In this document: positions 8,253-16,284 of the stretch, one piece after another | How the letters are laid out: each line of letters starts with the position of its first letter | Numbering within the stretch: position 1 is the first letter of the stretch | Origin: Micropruina sonneratiae | Lineage (GTDB): Bacteria > Actinomycetota > Actinomycetes > Propionibacteriales > Propionibacteriaceae | Direction of reading: 5' to 3' | Assembly (NCBI RefSeq): GCF_025972045.1 | Contig: NZ_JAPDHX010000005.1 | Coordinates: 1-64,000 of the forward strand | Length of the DNA: 64,000 nt | The notes under the pieces: model-generated | What the model was told of the DNA's origin: nothing | What the model saw: the letters and a program-made list of their open reading frames with translations, nothing else | Databases searched by the model: none | Position numbers and translations under genes: made by a program

Positions 8253-8315
8253 CGCGCTCGCCCAACTACCGAGGAGTGCCAAGGTTGGCGAGCCCTCGGT
8301 AGTTGGGCGAGCGCG
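8253..8315. repeat. Perfect 22-bp inverted repeat (REP-like palindrome)
   Basis: Positions 8253-8274 and 8294-8315 are exact reverse complements, separated by 19 bases. The core CGCTCGCCCAACTA recurs in shortened form in the palindrome at 50982-51036, so this appears to be a dispersed intergenic element rather than a simple terminator. It sits between the mscL terminator and the convergent gene ending at 8326. Confidence 0.8.
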
Positions 8316-8325
8316 TGGGTCTGGG

Positions 8326-8676
8326 TCAGGAGCCGTGGTGCGGCGGCACCTCGGCCAGCAGTCGGCGTTCGTCGGCGGTGAGCGGGTGGGCAGGGGCCGG
8401 GGCCGCGGTCCGGCCGAACCGGCCCAGCTCGGCCTGCACCTCCTGCAGGACGGCGAACAGCCGGGCGCTACCCACTGCGGATCGCAGCTCGGCGGGCACC
8501 GGGTGCGGCCACACCCCGCCGGCCGCCACGACCGCGTCCGCGTGCGCGCCGAGCCTGGCAGAGCCCCACCCCGCACCCTGAAGTCCTGCCCGGACGTCGG
8601 CCGCACCGGCGGCGACGGCGTCCGGTCCACCGGTCAGCGCGATCGACACGGCCCGGGCCAGCTCGGCGTCGATCAC
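8326..8676 (-). CDS. Uncharacterised 116-aa protein coupled to UDP-glucose pyrophosphorylase
   Basis: I do not recognise the family. The protein is Ala/Gly-rich with no membrane helix or cysteine motif; residues 62-88 (PAELRSAVGSARLFAVLQEV) could form an amphipathic helix. The GTG start overlaps the stop of the upstream UDP-glucose pyrophosphorylase gene by four bases (GTGA), which strongly supports it as a real coupled gene. A regulatory or accessory role for the pyrophosphorylase is only a guess from position. Confidence 0.65.
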   Translation of the reverse strand: MIDAELARAVSIALTGGPDAVAAGAADVRAGLQGAGWGSARLGAHADAVVAAGGVWPHPVPAELRSAVGSARLFAVLQEVQAELGRFGRTAAPAPAHPLTADERRLLAEVPPHHGS

Positions 8677-10046
8677 CGCGGGTCGTCCACCCCCGCGACC
8701 GCGGGGCGACCCAGGTCGGGGAAGGTGACGTCACCGGTCACCGTCACCTCGGAGTCGAAAGTCCAGTCCCCCTCGACCACGAACGAGGTCGCGGCCTTCA
8801 GCGAGGGCGCCACCTTGACCCGCTGCTCGAAGTCGCCGATCAGCTTGTAGTGGTCGGCGTCCAGGTCGACCCGCGGCAGCGATTCCACGGTCTGGGTGAG
8901 CCGGCTGTCCGCGCCGAGGTCGAACACGTCCGAGCGCAGCAGCAGCAGTTCGTTGGTGGTCTTGACCGGCTGGAAGCGCGAGCGCGGCACGGCGATCGCG
9001 GTCGCACCGTTGAACACCTCGATCGCGGCACCCATCGCGGTCTCGAGCTGGATCACCTTGGGCGAGGACGAGTCCGAGGGATCCACGGTCTTGACGTTGT
9101 AGATCAGCGGCAGGCCCAGCACCGCGCCACGCTCCTCGAGGGCCGCCTTCAGCTGTTCCAGGTCGACCCACAGGTTGTTGGTGTGGAAGTACGGGTGGCG
9201 ATGCTCGTCGGTGAAGTAGTCCATGTCGTCGGCGGGCGTCTGTGCGGTGTCCCGCAGGATGAGCTGGCCGTCGGACTTGCGGATCGCCAGGTGGCCGCCC
9301 TTGCGGTCGTTGATCGTGCGGGGGCAGATCTCGGCGGCGTAGGGGGCGCCGGTGCCGGCGAACCAGCCGGCCAGCTCGGCGTCCGGGGCGGCTCCCAGGT
9401 TGTCACCGTTGGAGATGCTGGCGTACTTCATCCCCGCAGCGAGCAGCGCGTCGAGGACGCCGGAACCCACCAGGGCCGTGTACACGTCGCCGTGACCGGG
9501 CGGGCACCACTCCAGCGTCGGATCGTCCGGCCACTCGACCGGCTCGAAGTCGTCCTGACGGATCTTCGGCTCGGCGTTCTGCAGGAAGTCGACGGGCAGG
9601 TCGCCGACCGCCAGGTCGGGGTACCGCTCGAGGTGGGCGAGGGTGTCCTCGCGGGTGCGGAAGGAGTTCATGAACAGCAGCGGCAGGGGGGCGGCGTAGG
9701 TCTCGCGCGCCGCCATGATCTGCTGCACGATCAGGTCGAGGAAGGTGAGTCCTTCGCGGACCGGCAGCAGCGTCTTGGCCTGGTCCAGGCCCATCGAGGT
9801 GCCGAGGCCGCCGTTGAGCTTGATGATCACCGTCCGGGCGATGGCGTCCCGCGCCGCCGTCTCGTCGACACTCACCGCGCTGAGCTGCGGCGGGTCTGTC
9901 AGGGGGGTGATCGTGTCCTCGGGGATCATCCCGGTCACGCCGTCGCTCGCCTGACGGTAGTAGTGCGAGAAGACATCGATGGCCGGCTCGTTGGCGCCGG
10001 CCTCCTTCATCTTGGCGATCGCGGCGGCCAGTCCGTGTTCAGTCAT
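8673..10046 (-). CDS. UTP--glucose-1-phosphate uridylyltransferase, UDPGP type 1 (eukaryote-like) family
   Basis: The 457-residue enzyme carries the nucleotide-binding motif KLNGGLGTSMG, then NGDNLGA and the sugar-binding NNLWVDL region, followed by a C-terminal beta-helix-like domain. It makes UDP-glucose from glucose-1-phosphate and UTP for glycans and trehalose. The length and the GGLGTSMG motif place it in the long UDPGP family rather than the roughly 300-residue GalU family usual in bacteria. There is no Shine-Dalgarno site. A TAGACT hexamer six bases before the ATG suggests a leaderless mRNA, and a 7-bp palindrome covers it. A 116-aa gene is translationally coupled downstream. Confidence 0.92.
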   Translation of the reverse strand: MTEHGLAAAIAKMKEAGANEPAIDVFSHYYRQASDGVTGMIPEDTITPLTDPPQLSAVSVDETAARDAIARTVIIKLNGGLGTSMGLDQAKTLLPVREGLTFLDLIVQQIMAARETYAAPLPLLFMNSFRTREDTLAHLERYPDLAVGDLPVDFLQNAEPKIRQDDFEPVEWPDDPTLEWCPPGHGDVYTALVGSGVLDALLAAGMKYASISNGDNLGAAPDAELAGWFAGTGAPYAAEICPRTINDRKGGHLAIRKSDGQLILRDTAQTPADDMDYFTDEHRHPYFHTNNLWVDLEQLKAALEERGAVLGLPLIYNVKTVDPSDSSSPKVIQLETAMGAAIEVFNGATAIAVPRSRFQPVKTTNELLLLRSDVFDLGADSRLTQTVESLPRVDLDADHYKLIGDFEQRVKVAPSLKAATSFVVEGDWTFDSEVTVTGDVTFPDLGRPAVAGVDDPR

Positions 10047-10049
10047 GAT

Positions 10050-10068
10050 ATTAGTCTAAATGACTAAT
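10050..10068 (-). promoter_or_regulatory. Palindrome over the likely leaderless promoter of the UDP-glucose pyrophosphorylase gene
   Basis: ATTAGTC (10050-10056) and GACTAAT (10062-10068) are perfect inverted arms around five bases. On the minus strand a TAGACT hexamer (10053-10058) would place the transcription start at or very near the ATG at 10046. The -35 is poor. The palindrome could be a repressor operator; this is inferred from position. Confidence 0.4.
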
Positions 10069-10467
10069 CGCCCGGAGGGAAGGCGATGCCGAATCTGGAC
10101 GGATGATCGTTCCGACCCGGTCTATCGAGTCGCGGCAACTGCGGTCGAAGCGACGGAAGCGGTCGGGGCCCGGCCCTGAGGGCTCGATGCGCGGGACATG
10201 AGCGGGCATGACGAGAGCGACGCCTATCGAAGGGCCAAAGCCGTCTACCCACCCCCAGGAGACATCAACGAGCTGGCGTCGCTCTCTGGTTCGAGTTTAG
10301 ACGATACGTCAGGGAAAAGCACGCCCGAATGGTCACCTTTTTGAAGGTACGAGACGTTTCAACCACTGCCTCCACCTGATCGCGGCGACGGCCGCGCCGT
10401 CCAAGTCCCCGTGCGACACAAGCGCCTTGCGAGTGGTGGCCCTATGCTGGGACTGGCTCTTCGATCG
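10069..10467. other. Long intergenic region with a possible structured RNA
   Basis: No credible gene is seen in about 400 bases. Small open frames (10064-10252 on minus, 10208-10300 on plus) lack ribosome binding sites and family features. The main structure is a 12-bp perfect stem at 10213-10224 and 10275-10286, described separately. Confidence 0.5.
10213..10286. other. Candidate structured RNA or attenuator: 12-bp closing stem with 50-base interior
   Basis: GAGAGCGACGCC (10213-10224) pairs perfectly with GGCGTCGCTCTC (10275-10286). The interior holds a smaller GTCT/AGAC hairpin and a GGGCCAAAGCC segment. No known riboswitch class was recognised. Read on the minus strand it would lie about 170-240 bases upstream of the UDP-glucose pyrophosphorylase start; on the plus strand it lies upstream of tRNA-Arg. 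Confidence 0.4.
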
Positions 10468-10543
10468 GGCCCCATAGCTCAGGGGATAGAGCAGAGGTTT
10501 CCTAAACCTTGTGTCGCAAGTTCGAATCTTGCTGGGGCCGCCA
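10468..10543 (+). tRNA. tRNA-Arg (CCU anticodon)
   Basis: A full cloverleaf is visible: acceptor GGCCCCA pairs with TGGGGCC, D arm GCTC/GAGC, anticodon loop TTCCTAA (anticodon CCU), and T arm GCAAG-TTCGAAT-CTTGC. Discriminator G and an encoded CCA end follow. It reads AGG codons. Confidence 0.95.
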
Positions 10544-10557
10544 CCGAGACAGCAGAA

Positions 10558-10590
10558 AGGTCCCTGCCCGGGGGGATGGGGCAGGGACCT
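10558..10590. terminator. Bidirectional terminator between tRNA-Arg and thioredoxin
   Basis: AGGTCCCTGCCC (10558-10569) and GGGCAGGGACCT (10579-10590) are perfect 12-base arms. The hairpin lies between the tRNA (plus) and the end of the convergent thioredoxin gene (minus). Confidence 0.8.
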
Positions 10591-10649
10591 GTCTCAGTAT
10601 AGGCAGGTGGACGCAGCCTTGTCACCCGCGCGGGGGACACGGCCGGGCG

Positions 10650-11024
10650 TCAGGCTTCGTCGGACGCAGTCGCGGCCGCTGCTTGCTCCTTCAACTTCTC
10701 GATGTCGAGATCCTTGACGGCCTTCACCAGCTCTTCGAACTGGGGTGCCCCCATCGCGCCCGCCTCCCGGTACACGAGGTAGCCGCCACGGAACGCCATC
10801 AGCGTCGGGATCGACTGGATGCCCAGTCCGCCGGCCAGCGCGCGCTGGTCCTCGGTGTCGACCTTGCCGAAGACCACGTCCGGGTACTTCTCGGACACCT
10901 GGTCGAAGACCGGGGCGAACCGCTTGCAGGGGCCGCACCAATCGGCCCAGAAGTCGACGATCACCGTCTCGTTGTCCTGGATCGCGTCGGCGAAGCTCTG
11001 CTGGTCAAGTGCTTGGGTAGCCAT
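10650..11024 (-). CDS. Thioredoxin family protein
   Basis: The 124-residue protein has the thioredoxin active site FWADWCGPC (Cys30 and Cys33), the following cis-proline segment IQSIPTLMAF and a normal Trx length with a short Ala-rich tail. It is cytosolic and reduces protein disulfides. Start ATG with an AGGA site six bases upstream. No thioredoxin reductase is adjacent, so which thioredoxin of the cell it is cannot be told. Confidence 0.95.
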   Translation of the reverse strand: MATQALDQQSFADAIQDNETVIVDFWADWCGPCKRFAPVFDQVSEKYPDVVFGKVDTEDQRALAGGLGIQSIPTLMAFRGGYLVYREAGAMGAPQFEELVKAVKDLDIEKLKEQAAAATASDEA

Positions 11025-11070
11025 ACATCATCCTCTCGGGTTCACCGGGACAACGCCGCCCCGGACGCGA

Positions 11071-12108
11071 CTATTCCGCCAGGGTGGCCTCCAGGTCGGC
11101 GCCGATGTCCCTGATCAGGGTGCCTGGCCCCACCGTCCGGCCGGCGACCGCGCTGATCAGGTCGGACAACCCGGGCAAGGCCTCACTGCGTTCGGGGGCG
11201 CCGAGAGGTTCACCGCTCAACGGGTTGCCGCCATCGGGCCACGGTGCCGACACCCGCTCCCAGGTGCGCAGCCACGCCTCGGAGATCTCGGACGTCGACG
11301 GGACGCCGAAGAAGTGCCCCACCGGCGCGTGGTGCCGCAGCGCCACGATCGGCGAGTCGCGGTACAGCAGCGCGAGGCGTACCCGGGCGTCCAAGTCGCG
11401 GCGTTCGGCGAGCGTCCCGGCCACGGCCCAGCCGCACGGCTGCGGGCAGGTGCCGGCGACATCGGGACGCTCACCGGCGGCCACCGTCTCGTGGTTCATG
11501 GCACACATCGCCAGCGCCGAACCGAGCCGGGAGTGAAAACGGTCGAGGTAGGCGGTGAACCCCGCCTGGTCTCCGCCCGTCGCATGCAGCGAACGCTTGG
11601 CGGTGGCCCGCATCGCCGAGGTGTGCGGGCAACTACGGTCGTCGGTTCCCCAGCGCTCCCCCACGCTGTGACGCATCAGCAGCGGATCGCCCCCGTGCCC
11701 CAGGGTCGACTCCCAGGCCAGCTGGGGCAGGTACTCGCCGATCAGGTGAGCGGTGACCACCACCTGCAGCGGCTCGTGCCGCCTGGCCCGCAGGTCGACC
11801 ACCTCGAGCATCAACCGGTACAGCGGCACCAGGGACGCCAGAGCGCCACGGTGCGAGGAGCGCGGCTGCAGCGGGAAGCACGCCCGGCCCAACTCCTCCG
11901 CCCACTGTCGCTCGGTGAAGTCGCGGCTGATCGGCCAGTAGTCCTCGGCGTCGAGGTCGAGCACCCGCTTGGCGGCCACCGCGAGGTCGCGGGCCCTCTC
12001 CCGCCGCTCGGAGGTGCGGCCGGCGCCGATCTCGGCCTCGAGGATCGCGGCCAGCGCGTCGTACCAGTGCCCGTCCAGCAGGGGCCGGGCGTCGGCCCGG
12101 TGCACCAT
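11071..12108 (-). CDS. Uncharacterised 345-aa protein translationally coupled to IdeR
   Basis: I do not recognise the family. It is soluble and has several Cys/His-containing segments: SCPHTSAMR near residue 185, AMCAMNHE near 225 and TCPQPCGW near 245, which might bind a metal. The ATG overlaps the stop of the ideR-like gene by one base (TGATG), so expression is coupled to the iron regulator. A longer open frame to 12507 is a shadow of that regulator. A role in metal handling is suggested by the potential ligands and the neighbour, but is not shown. Confidence 0.7.
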   Translation of the reverse strand: MVHRADARPLLDGHWYDALAAILEAEIGAGRTSERRERARDLAVAAKRVLDLDAEDYWPISRDFTERQWAEELGRACFPLQPRSSHRGALASLVPLYRLMLEVVDLRARRHEPLQVVVTAHLIGEYLPQLAWESTLGHGGDPLLMRHSVGERWGTDDRSCPHTSAMRATAKRSLHATGGDQAGFTAYLDRFHSRLGSALAMCAMNHETVAAGERPDVAGTCPQPCGWAVAGTLAERRDLDARVRLALLYRDSPIVALRHHAPVGHFFGVPSTSEISEAWLRTWERVSAPWPDGGNPLSGEPLGAPERSEALPGLSDLISAVAGRTVGPGTLIRDIGADLEATLAE

Positions 12109-12809
12109 CAGACGTGATCGATGGCGGCCACGAACAGGTGGTCGGCCACGTGGGCGTTGAACCGGCCCGGCTCGCCGTGGCGGGATTTCAGCACCAGATT
12201 GCCGCCCTCGATGCTGGCGCTCAACGTCGAACCGGGATGCACCCCGGTCGCGTCGAACATGCTCAACAGCTGCTGGTCGGTCTGCAGGAACTCGCTGAGC
12301 CGGCGCACCGTCACCGTCGCCGACGCGCCGCCGCTGAGCAGCTGGGACAGCGGGACCGCACCATCGAGGAAGGCCTCGGGCGCGGGCTCGGAACCCAGTT
12401 CGGCCAGGGCCGGGATCGGGTTGCCGTAGGGCGATTCCACCGGCTGCTGCAGCAGGTGCACCAGGCGGCGCTCGACATCGGTGGAGATGACGTGCTCCCA
12501 CCGGCACGCCTCTTCGTGGGCGTGCACCCAGTCGAGGCCGATCACGTCGATCAGCAGCCGTTCGGCGAGCCGGTGCCTGCGCATCACTCGGGTGGCGAGC
12601 TTGAGGCCGGCCGGGCTGAGTCGCAGCTGCCGGTCGGTATCGACGGTGAGCAGCCCGTCGCGCTCCATCCGGGCCACCGTCTGGGACACCGTGGGACCGC
12701 TCTGCTTGAGCCTTTCGGCGATCCGGGCCCGCAGTGGCGGCACTCCCTCTTCGCCGAGTTCGTAGATCGTCCGGAGGTACATCTCCGTCGTGTCAATGAG
12801 ATCGCTCAC
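12108..12809 (-). CDS. ideR: Iron-dependent transcriptional regulator, IdeR/DtxR family
   Basis: The 233-residue protein has the DtxR winged-helix (residues 1-75), the dimer/metal domain and a C-terminal SH3-like domain. Counting from the GTG at 12809, all classic ligands fall at DtxR numbering: Met10, His79, Glu83, His98, Cys102, Glu105 and His106. With Fe(II) bound, such proteins repress siderophore and iron-uptake genes. The start has GGAGG eight bases upstream; an in-frame extension to 12851 is less likely. It is followed by the coupled 345-aa unknown gene, and the acVLRF1 gene is divergent. Confidence 0.93.
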   Translation of the reverse strand: MSDLIDTTEMYLRTIYELGEEGVPPLRARIAERLKQSGPTVSQTVARMERDGLLTVDTDRQLRLSPAGLKLATRVMRRHRLAERLLIDVIGLDWVHAHEEACRWEHVISTDVERRLVHLLQQPVESPYGNPIPALAELGSEPAPEAFLDGAVPLSQLLSGGASATVTVRRLSEFLQTDQQLLSMFDATGVHPGSTLSASIEGGNLVLKSRHGEPGRFNAHVADHLFVAAIDHV

Positions 12810-12887
12810 GTGCGCTGCCTCCGTTCCTCGTGCCAGCCTAGGCCATCGCACAGGACCGGATGGCGGGGGTACGCCACACTACTGGTC

Positions 12888-13592
12888 ATGGCCGAACCGG
12901 ACCGCGTGCAGATCCCCCCTGGACGGTTGCCGCGGTGGCTGCAGGGCTTCGCCCGCCGCCACGGCGAGCCGGTGGTCGCCGTGGTCGACGGCGCAGTGCG
13001 GCTCACCAGCCCGGACGGTGCCGTCGCGGACCTCCAGCCGCCCTGGGGTCCGCTCGCAGGCGCCGACCCGTTGGCCGAACTCCTCGCTCAGGTCGGCGTG
13101 CCGCGCAGGGTGGGAGTGTTGCTGGTCCGCCGGCGCGCCCACGCCGTGGGGATCGCCGAGGGCGAGCGCCTGGTGGCCCACCGAGTCGGCAGGCACTACG
13201 TGCAGGGCCGGACGAAGGCGGGCGGCTGGTCGCAGCAGCGCTACGCCCGGCGCCGCGGCAACCAGGCCGACAAGGCCTTCGGTCGGGCCGTCGCCGATGT
13301 CGCGGAGCTGCTCGTTGCGGAGTCCGGCCGGTTGGACGCCCTGCTGCTCGGTGGTGACGCCGCCGCCATCCGCACCGTGCTCGACGATTCCTCGCTGGCC
13401 GCCTTACGAAGCCTGGCGGACGCCTCCCCGCGCCGAATACTGCCGGTGCCCGACCCCAATCTGCAGGTGTTGCGTGAGGCGCTGCCCGCGCTGCTGGCAG
13501 TTCCGATCACCCTCAACGAAGCGGCCCGGTCGTCGCCGGCGTCCGGGTGGCTAACGCCGGCGGAGGGCGACGACGAGCCCCGCCAGCACTGA
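12888..13592 (+). CDS. acVLRF1-family peptidyl-tRNA hydrolase (Vms1-like release factor)
   Basis: The 234-residue protein has the eRF1/Vms1-like core with the GRTKAGGWSQQRYARRRGNQ segment. It corresponds to the catalytic loop containing the conserved Gln of Vms1-like release factors, which cleave nascent chains from tRNA on split ribosomes during quality control. The family is typical of actinobacteria (acVLRF1). ATG start at 12888, 78 bases from the divergent ideR start. Its 3' end overlaps the convergent gene at 13551 by about 40 bases. Confidence 0.85.
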   Translation: MAEPDRVQIPPGRLPRWLQGFARRHGEPVVAVVDGAVRLTSPDGAVADLQPPWGPLAGADPLAELLAQVGVPRRVGVLLVRRRAHAVGIAEGERLVAHRVGRHYVQGRTKAGGWSQQRYARRRGNQADKAFGRAVADVAELLVAESGRLDALLLGGDAAAIRTVLDDSSLAALRSLADASPRRILPVPDPNLQVLREALPALLAVPITLNEAARSSPASGWLTPAEGDDEPRQH

Positions 13593-13862
13593 CAGGCCCA
13601 GCGCACCACCGATGGCCAGCCAGGTGCCGGTCTGATCGGGGGTCGGATCGCTGCCGTCGTCCGTCGGTTCGTCCGCCGGGTCGACGTCGGTGTCGGACGG
13701 CGTGGTCGTGGCCGTCTTCGTGACGCCGGCGGTCGCCGAAGCGGTGGCCCTCGGCAGGGGCGTGGCCGCGATGCCCGTGGCTGCGGCCGCGAAGCCGCCC
13801 AGTACCACCGTGACGAAGGCTGCAAGGGCCAGGGCTCGGCGGGCGATCAGTTGGCCCGACAT
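13551..13862 (-). CDS. Small secreted or membrane-anchored Thr/Asp-rich protein
   Basis: From the ATG at 13862 the 103-residue protein has an N-terminal signal-like helix (residues about 8-28, ALALAAFVTVVLGGFAAAATG) and a Thr/Asp/Pro-rich extracellular stretch. A C-terminal helix (WLAIGGALGLSVLAGLVVAL) ends in RRR. That is the shape of a wall-anchored protein but without an LPxTG motif before the last helix. It overlaps the convergent acVLRF1 gene by about 40 bases. Function unknown. Confidence 0.6.
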   Translation of the reverse strand: MSGQLIARRALALAAFVTVVLGGFAAAATGIAATPLPRATASATAGVTKTATTTPSDTDVDPADEPTDDGSDPTPDQTGTWLAIGGALGLSVLAGLVVALRRR

Positions 13863-13951
13863 CGGACTCCTTCCGCGGATGCGTCGCACAGCCTAGCCCC
13901 CGGCGCCGCTGCGCCGGGACCGCCACCCCGACGGTCGTCGCGACGGCGTCC

Positions 13952-14038
13952 TCACCGGACCAGCGCGCCGATCAACGCGATCAGGACCAGCGAGACCAGC
14001 ACCCCGGAGACGATCAGGCGACGGGTGCGTGGGCTCAC
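13952..14038 (-). CDS. Possible 28-aa single-pass membrane peptide
   Basis: From a GTG at 14038 the peptide would read a short basic head (SPRTRR) and one membrane helix (LIVSGVLVSLVLIALIGALV). A GGAGGGG sequence lies upstream but 17 bases from the GTG, so the true start could be a nearby ATT or CTG codon. The upstream part of the same open frame is Arg/Pro-rich and not protein-like. Low confidence. Confidence 0.3.
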   Translation of the reverse strand: MSPRTRRLIVSGVLVSLVLIALIGALVR

Positions 14039-14085
14039 CAGATCAATGTATGTCCCCTCCGGACGCCGCGGGGTACCTTGTGCAC

Positions 14086-14742
14086 ATGGGCGAGTTGCGG
14101 CTCCACGCCATCGGCGTTGACGAGGTGCGTGACGTGTTCTGCGCCTCCGACGCGGTCGCAGCCGAGTTTCGCCGGGTGGTGGCGGAGGCCTTCCCACCCG
14201 AGACCACTCCCCGGCCGCCCGGAATGCTCGGCAAGCTCGGGCCGTTGTTCCGCAAGCCCGCGGGCGCGGTGCTCGTCCGGCCGGACACCCCGCTGGAGGA
14301 GGACGTCGCCGACCTGCTCGCCGGCCGCTACGTCCGCCCCGAACGGCAACCCGTCGCCTGGCGGCTGCTCGAGGCGTACCTGGTGGAGAAGTCGTGGAGC
14401 AGGCACCGCATCGAACTCGACGTCACCCGGTTCAACGACCTTGAGTTCGACCTGGCCAGGGCGGGTGTCGATCCCCGGTTCGGGCTTGGCCGGCTGGTCA
14501 ATCACGAACTGGGCATTCCGTTGCAGACCTACCGTGGACTGTCCACGGGCTACACGCCGCACCGCGTCGCGCTCGAGGCGGCCTCGGTGTGGCGCAACGC
14601 CCTGCCGCACCTGTCCGCGCAGAACCGGGCGATCGCCGAGCCGTACGCAGCCTGGCTCGCGCAGTTCCACCACTACGCGCAGGCGGCGCCGGCGCGTGGG
14701 CGTCCGGTGCCCGACCTGATCGTGATCTACCGCGCCGGCTGA
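14086..14742 (+). CDS. Uncharacterised 218-aa protein
   Basis: The soluble protein starts MGELRLHAIGVDEVRDVFCA and has a central charged region with RYVRPERQPVAWRLLEAYL. I do not recognise the domain with confidence. The ATG at 14086 is preferred over the GTG-initiated extension from 14029. It ends eight bases before the convergent purine permease gene, with no visible terminator. Confidence 0.7.
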   Translation: MGELRLHAIGVDEVRDVFCASDAVAAEFRRVVAEAFPPETTPRPPGMLGKLGPLFRKPAGAVLVRPDTPLEEDVADLLAGRYVRPERQPVAWRLLEAYLVEKSWSRHRIELDVTRFNDLEFDLARAGVDPRFGLGRLVNHELGIPLQTYRGLSTGYTPHRVALEAASVWRNALPHLSAQNRAIAEPYAAWLAQFHHYAQAAPARGRPVPDLIVIYRAG

Positions 14743-14749
14743 GCCGGGC

Positions 14750-16240
14750 TCAGCCCATCAGCGCCAGGATCGCGCCCTGCCCGAAGTACAGGACGAACAG
14801 CGCGGCCACGAGGTAGATCAACCAGTGCACCTGCTTGGCCTTGCCCAGCACCAGCTTGATCAGCGCGTAGCTGATGAAGCCCGCGCCGATGCCGGCGGTG
14901 ATCGAATAGGTGAACGGCATCAGCGCCAGCGTGAAGAACGCTGGGATGCCCTGTTCGGCGTCCTCCCAGTCGACGTTCACCACCTGCGACATCATCAGGA
15001 AGCCGACGAACACCAGGGCGGGCGCGGCGGCCTCGGAGGGGACCATGTCGACCAGCGGCGCCAGGAAGATGCTCAGCAGGAAGCCGGCTCCGGTGACCAG
15101 GGACGCCAGGCCGGTGCGGGCACCCTCGCCCACGCCGGCGGCCGACTCGATGTAGGAGGTGTTCGACGAGACCGAGCCGACACCGCCGGCGATCGCGGCG
15201 ATGGAGTCCACCAGCAGGATCTCCTGGGTGCGGGGCGGGTTGCCGTCATCGCCCAGCAGGTCGCCCTCGGCGCCCACCGCGACGATCGTGCCCATCGTGT
15301 CGAAGAAGTCGCTGAGCAGCAGGGAGAACACCAGCAGCAGCAGGCCGAGCACCACGGCCGGGCCGCCGGCGAAGGCGCCGAACAGGTCCACCCGGCCGAG
15401 CAGCATGAAGTTCGGGACGCTGAACTCGCCCAGCGTGGGCACGTTGAGCATCCAGCCGGTCGCGTTGTCGTCGGTCTTGCTGCCCAGCTTCAGGGCGGAT
15501 TCGATGATCACCGCCAGCACGGTGCCGGTCAGGATCGCGATCAGAATGGCGCCCTTGACCTTGCGGACGAACAGCACCACCAGCAGGAACAGCACCAGCA
15601 CGAACAGCACGATCGGCCAGCCCTGCAGGGAACCGTAGATGCCCAGTTGGACGATCGGGTTGCCGGTGCGGACGACGCCGGCGTCGACCAGGCCGATGAA
15701 GGCGATGAACAGCCCGATGCCGACCGAGATGGCCGACCGCAGCACCCGCGGCACGGCGTTGAAGATTGCGCGGCGGAAGCCGGTGACCACCAGGACGGTG
15801 ATCAGGATGCCCTCCCAGACCACCAGGCCCATCGCCTGCGGCCAGGTCATCTGCGGCGCGATCGTGTACGCGACCACCGCATTGAGACCCAGGCCGGTGG
15901 CGAGCGCGATCGGGAACCGGGCGTAGGCACCCATCAGGATCGTCGTCAGCCCGGCGATCAGTGCCGTGGCGACGGCGACGGCGGCGATCGCGGCCCCCTT
16001 GTCGGCGTCCGTCGCGGTGGCGAACGGGACGCCGGTGATCAGGTTCCCCGCCTTGTCGGGCGTGGTGCCGATGATCAGCGGATTGAGCACGATGATGTAG
16101 GCCATCGTGAAGAAGGTGACCAGGCCTCCTCGCACCTCACGGCCGACGGTCGAACCACGCTTGCTGATCTCGAAGTAGCCGTCCAGGCCGGACGGCGCCG
16201 CGGAGTCCGTGTGCGGCGCGCTCGGGGAAGAGTTGCCCAT
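14750..16240 (-). CDS. NCS2-family purine permease (AzgA-like)
   Basis: The 496-residue integral membrane protein starts with a hydrophilic leader and FEISKRGSTVGREVRGGLVTFFTMAYIIVLNP, the signature of the AzgA/GhxP adenine-guanine-hypoxanthine branch. It continues with about twelve hydrophobic helices and the conserved SDFFDTMGT and SSNTSYIESAAGVGEGARTG segments. It imports purine bases with protons. It is divergent from the small DUF2530 gene. Confidence 0.92.
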   Translation of the reverse strand: MGNSSPSAPHTDSAAPSGLDGYFEISKRGSTVGREVRGGLVTFFTMAYIIVLNPLIIGTTPDKAGNLITGVPFATATDADKGAAIAAVAVATALIAGLTTILMGAYARFPIALATGLGLNAVVAYTIAPQMTWPQAMGLVVWEGILITVLVVTGFRRAIFNAVPRVLRSAISVGIGLFIAFIGLVDAGVVRTGNPIVQLGIYGSLQGWPIVLFVLVLFLLVVLFVRKVKGAILIAILTGTVLAVIIESALKLGSKTDDNATGWMLNVPTLGEFSVPNFMLLGRVDLFGAFAGGPAVVLGLLLLVFSLLLSDFFDTMGTIVAVGAEGDLLGDDGNPPRTQEILLVDSIAAIAGGVGSVSSNTSYIESAAGVGEGARTGLASLVTGAGFLLSIFLAPLVDMVPSEAAAPALVFVGFLMMSQVVNVDWEDAEQGIPAFFTLALMPFTYSITAGIGAGFISYALIKLVLGKAKQVHWLIYLVAALFVLYFGQGAILALMG

Positions 16241-16284
16241 GGCAGAAATCTATGGGCGCGGGCCCGCACCCTACAGTGGTGTCC

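Noticed and set aside
10064-10252. 62-aa minus-strand frame in the gap before tRNA-Arg
   Set aside because: Arg/Pro-rich composition and no ribosome site; it overlaps the possible structured RNA.
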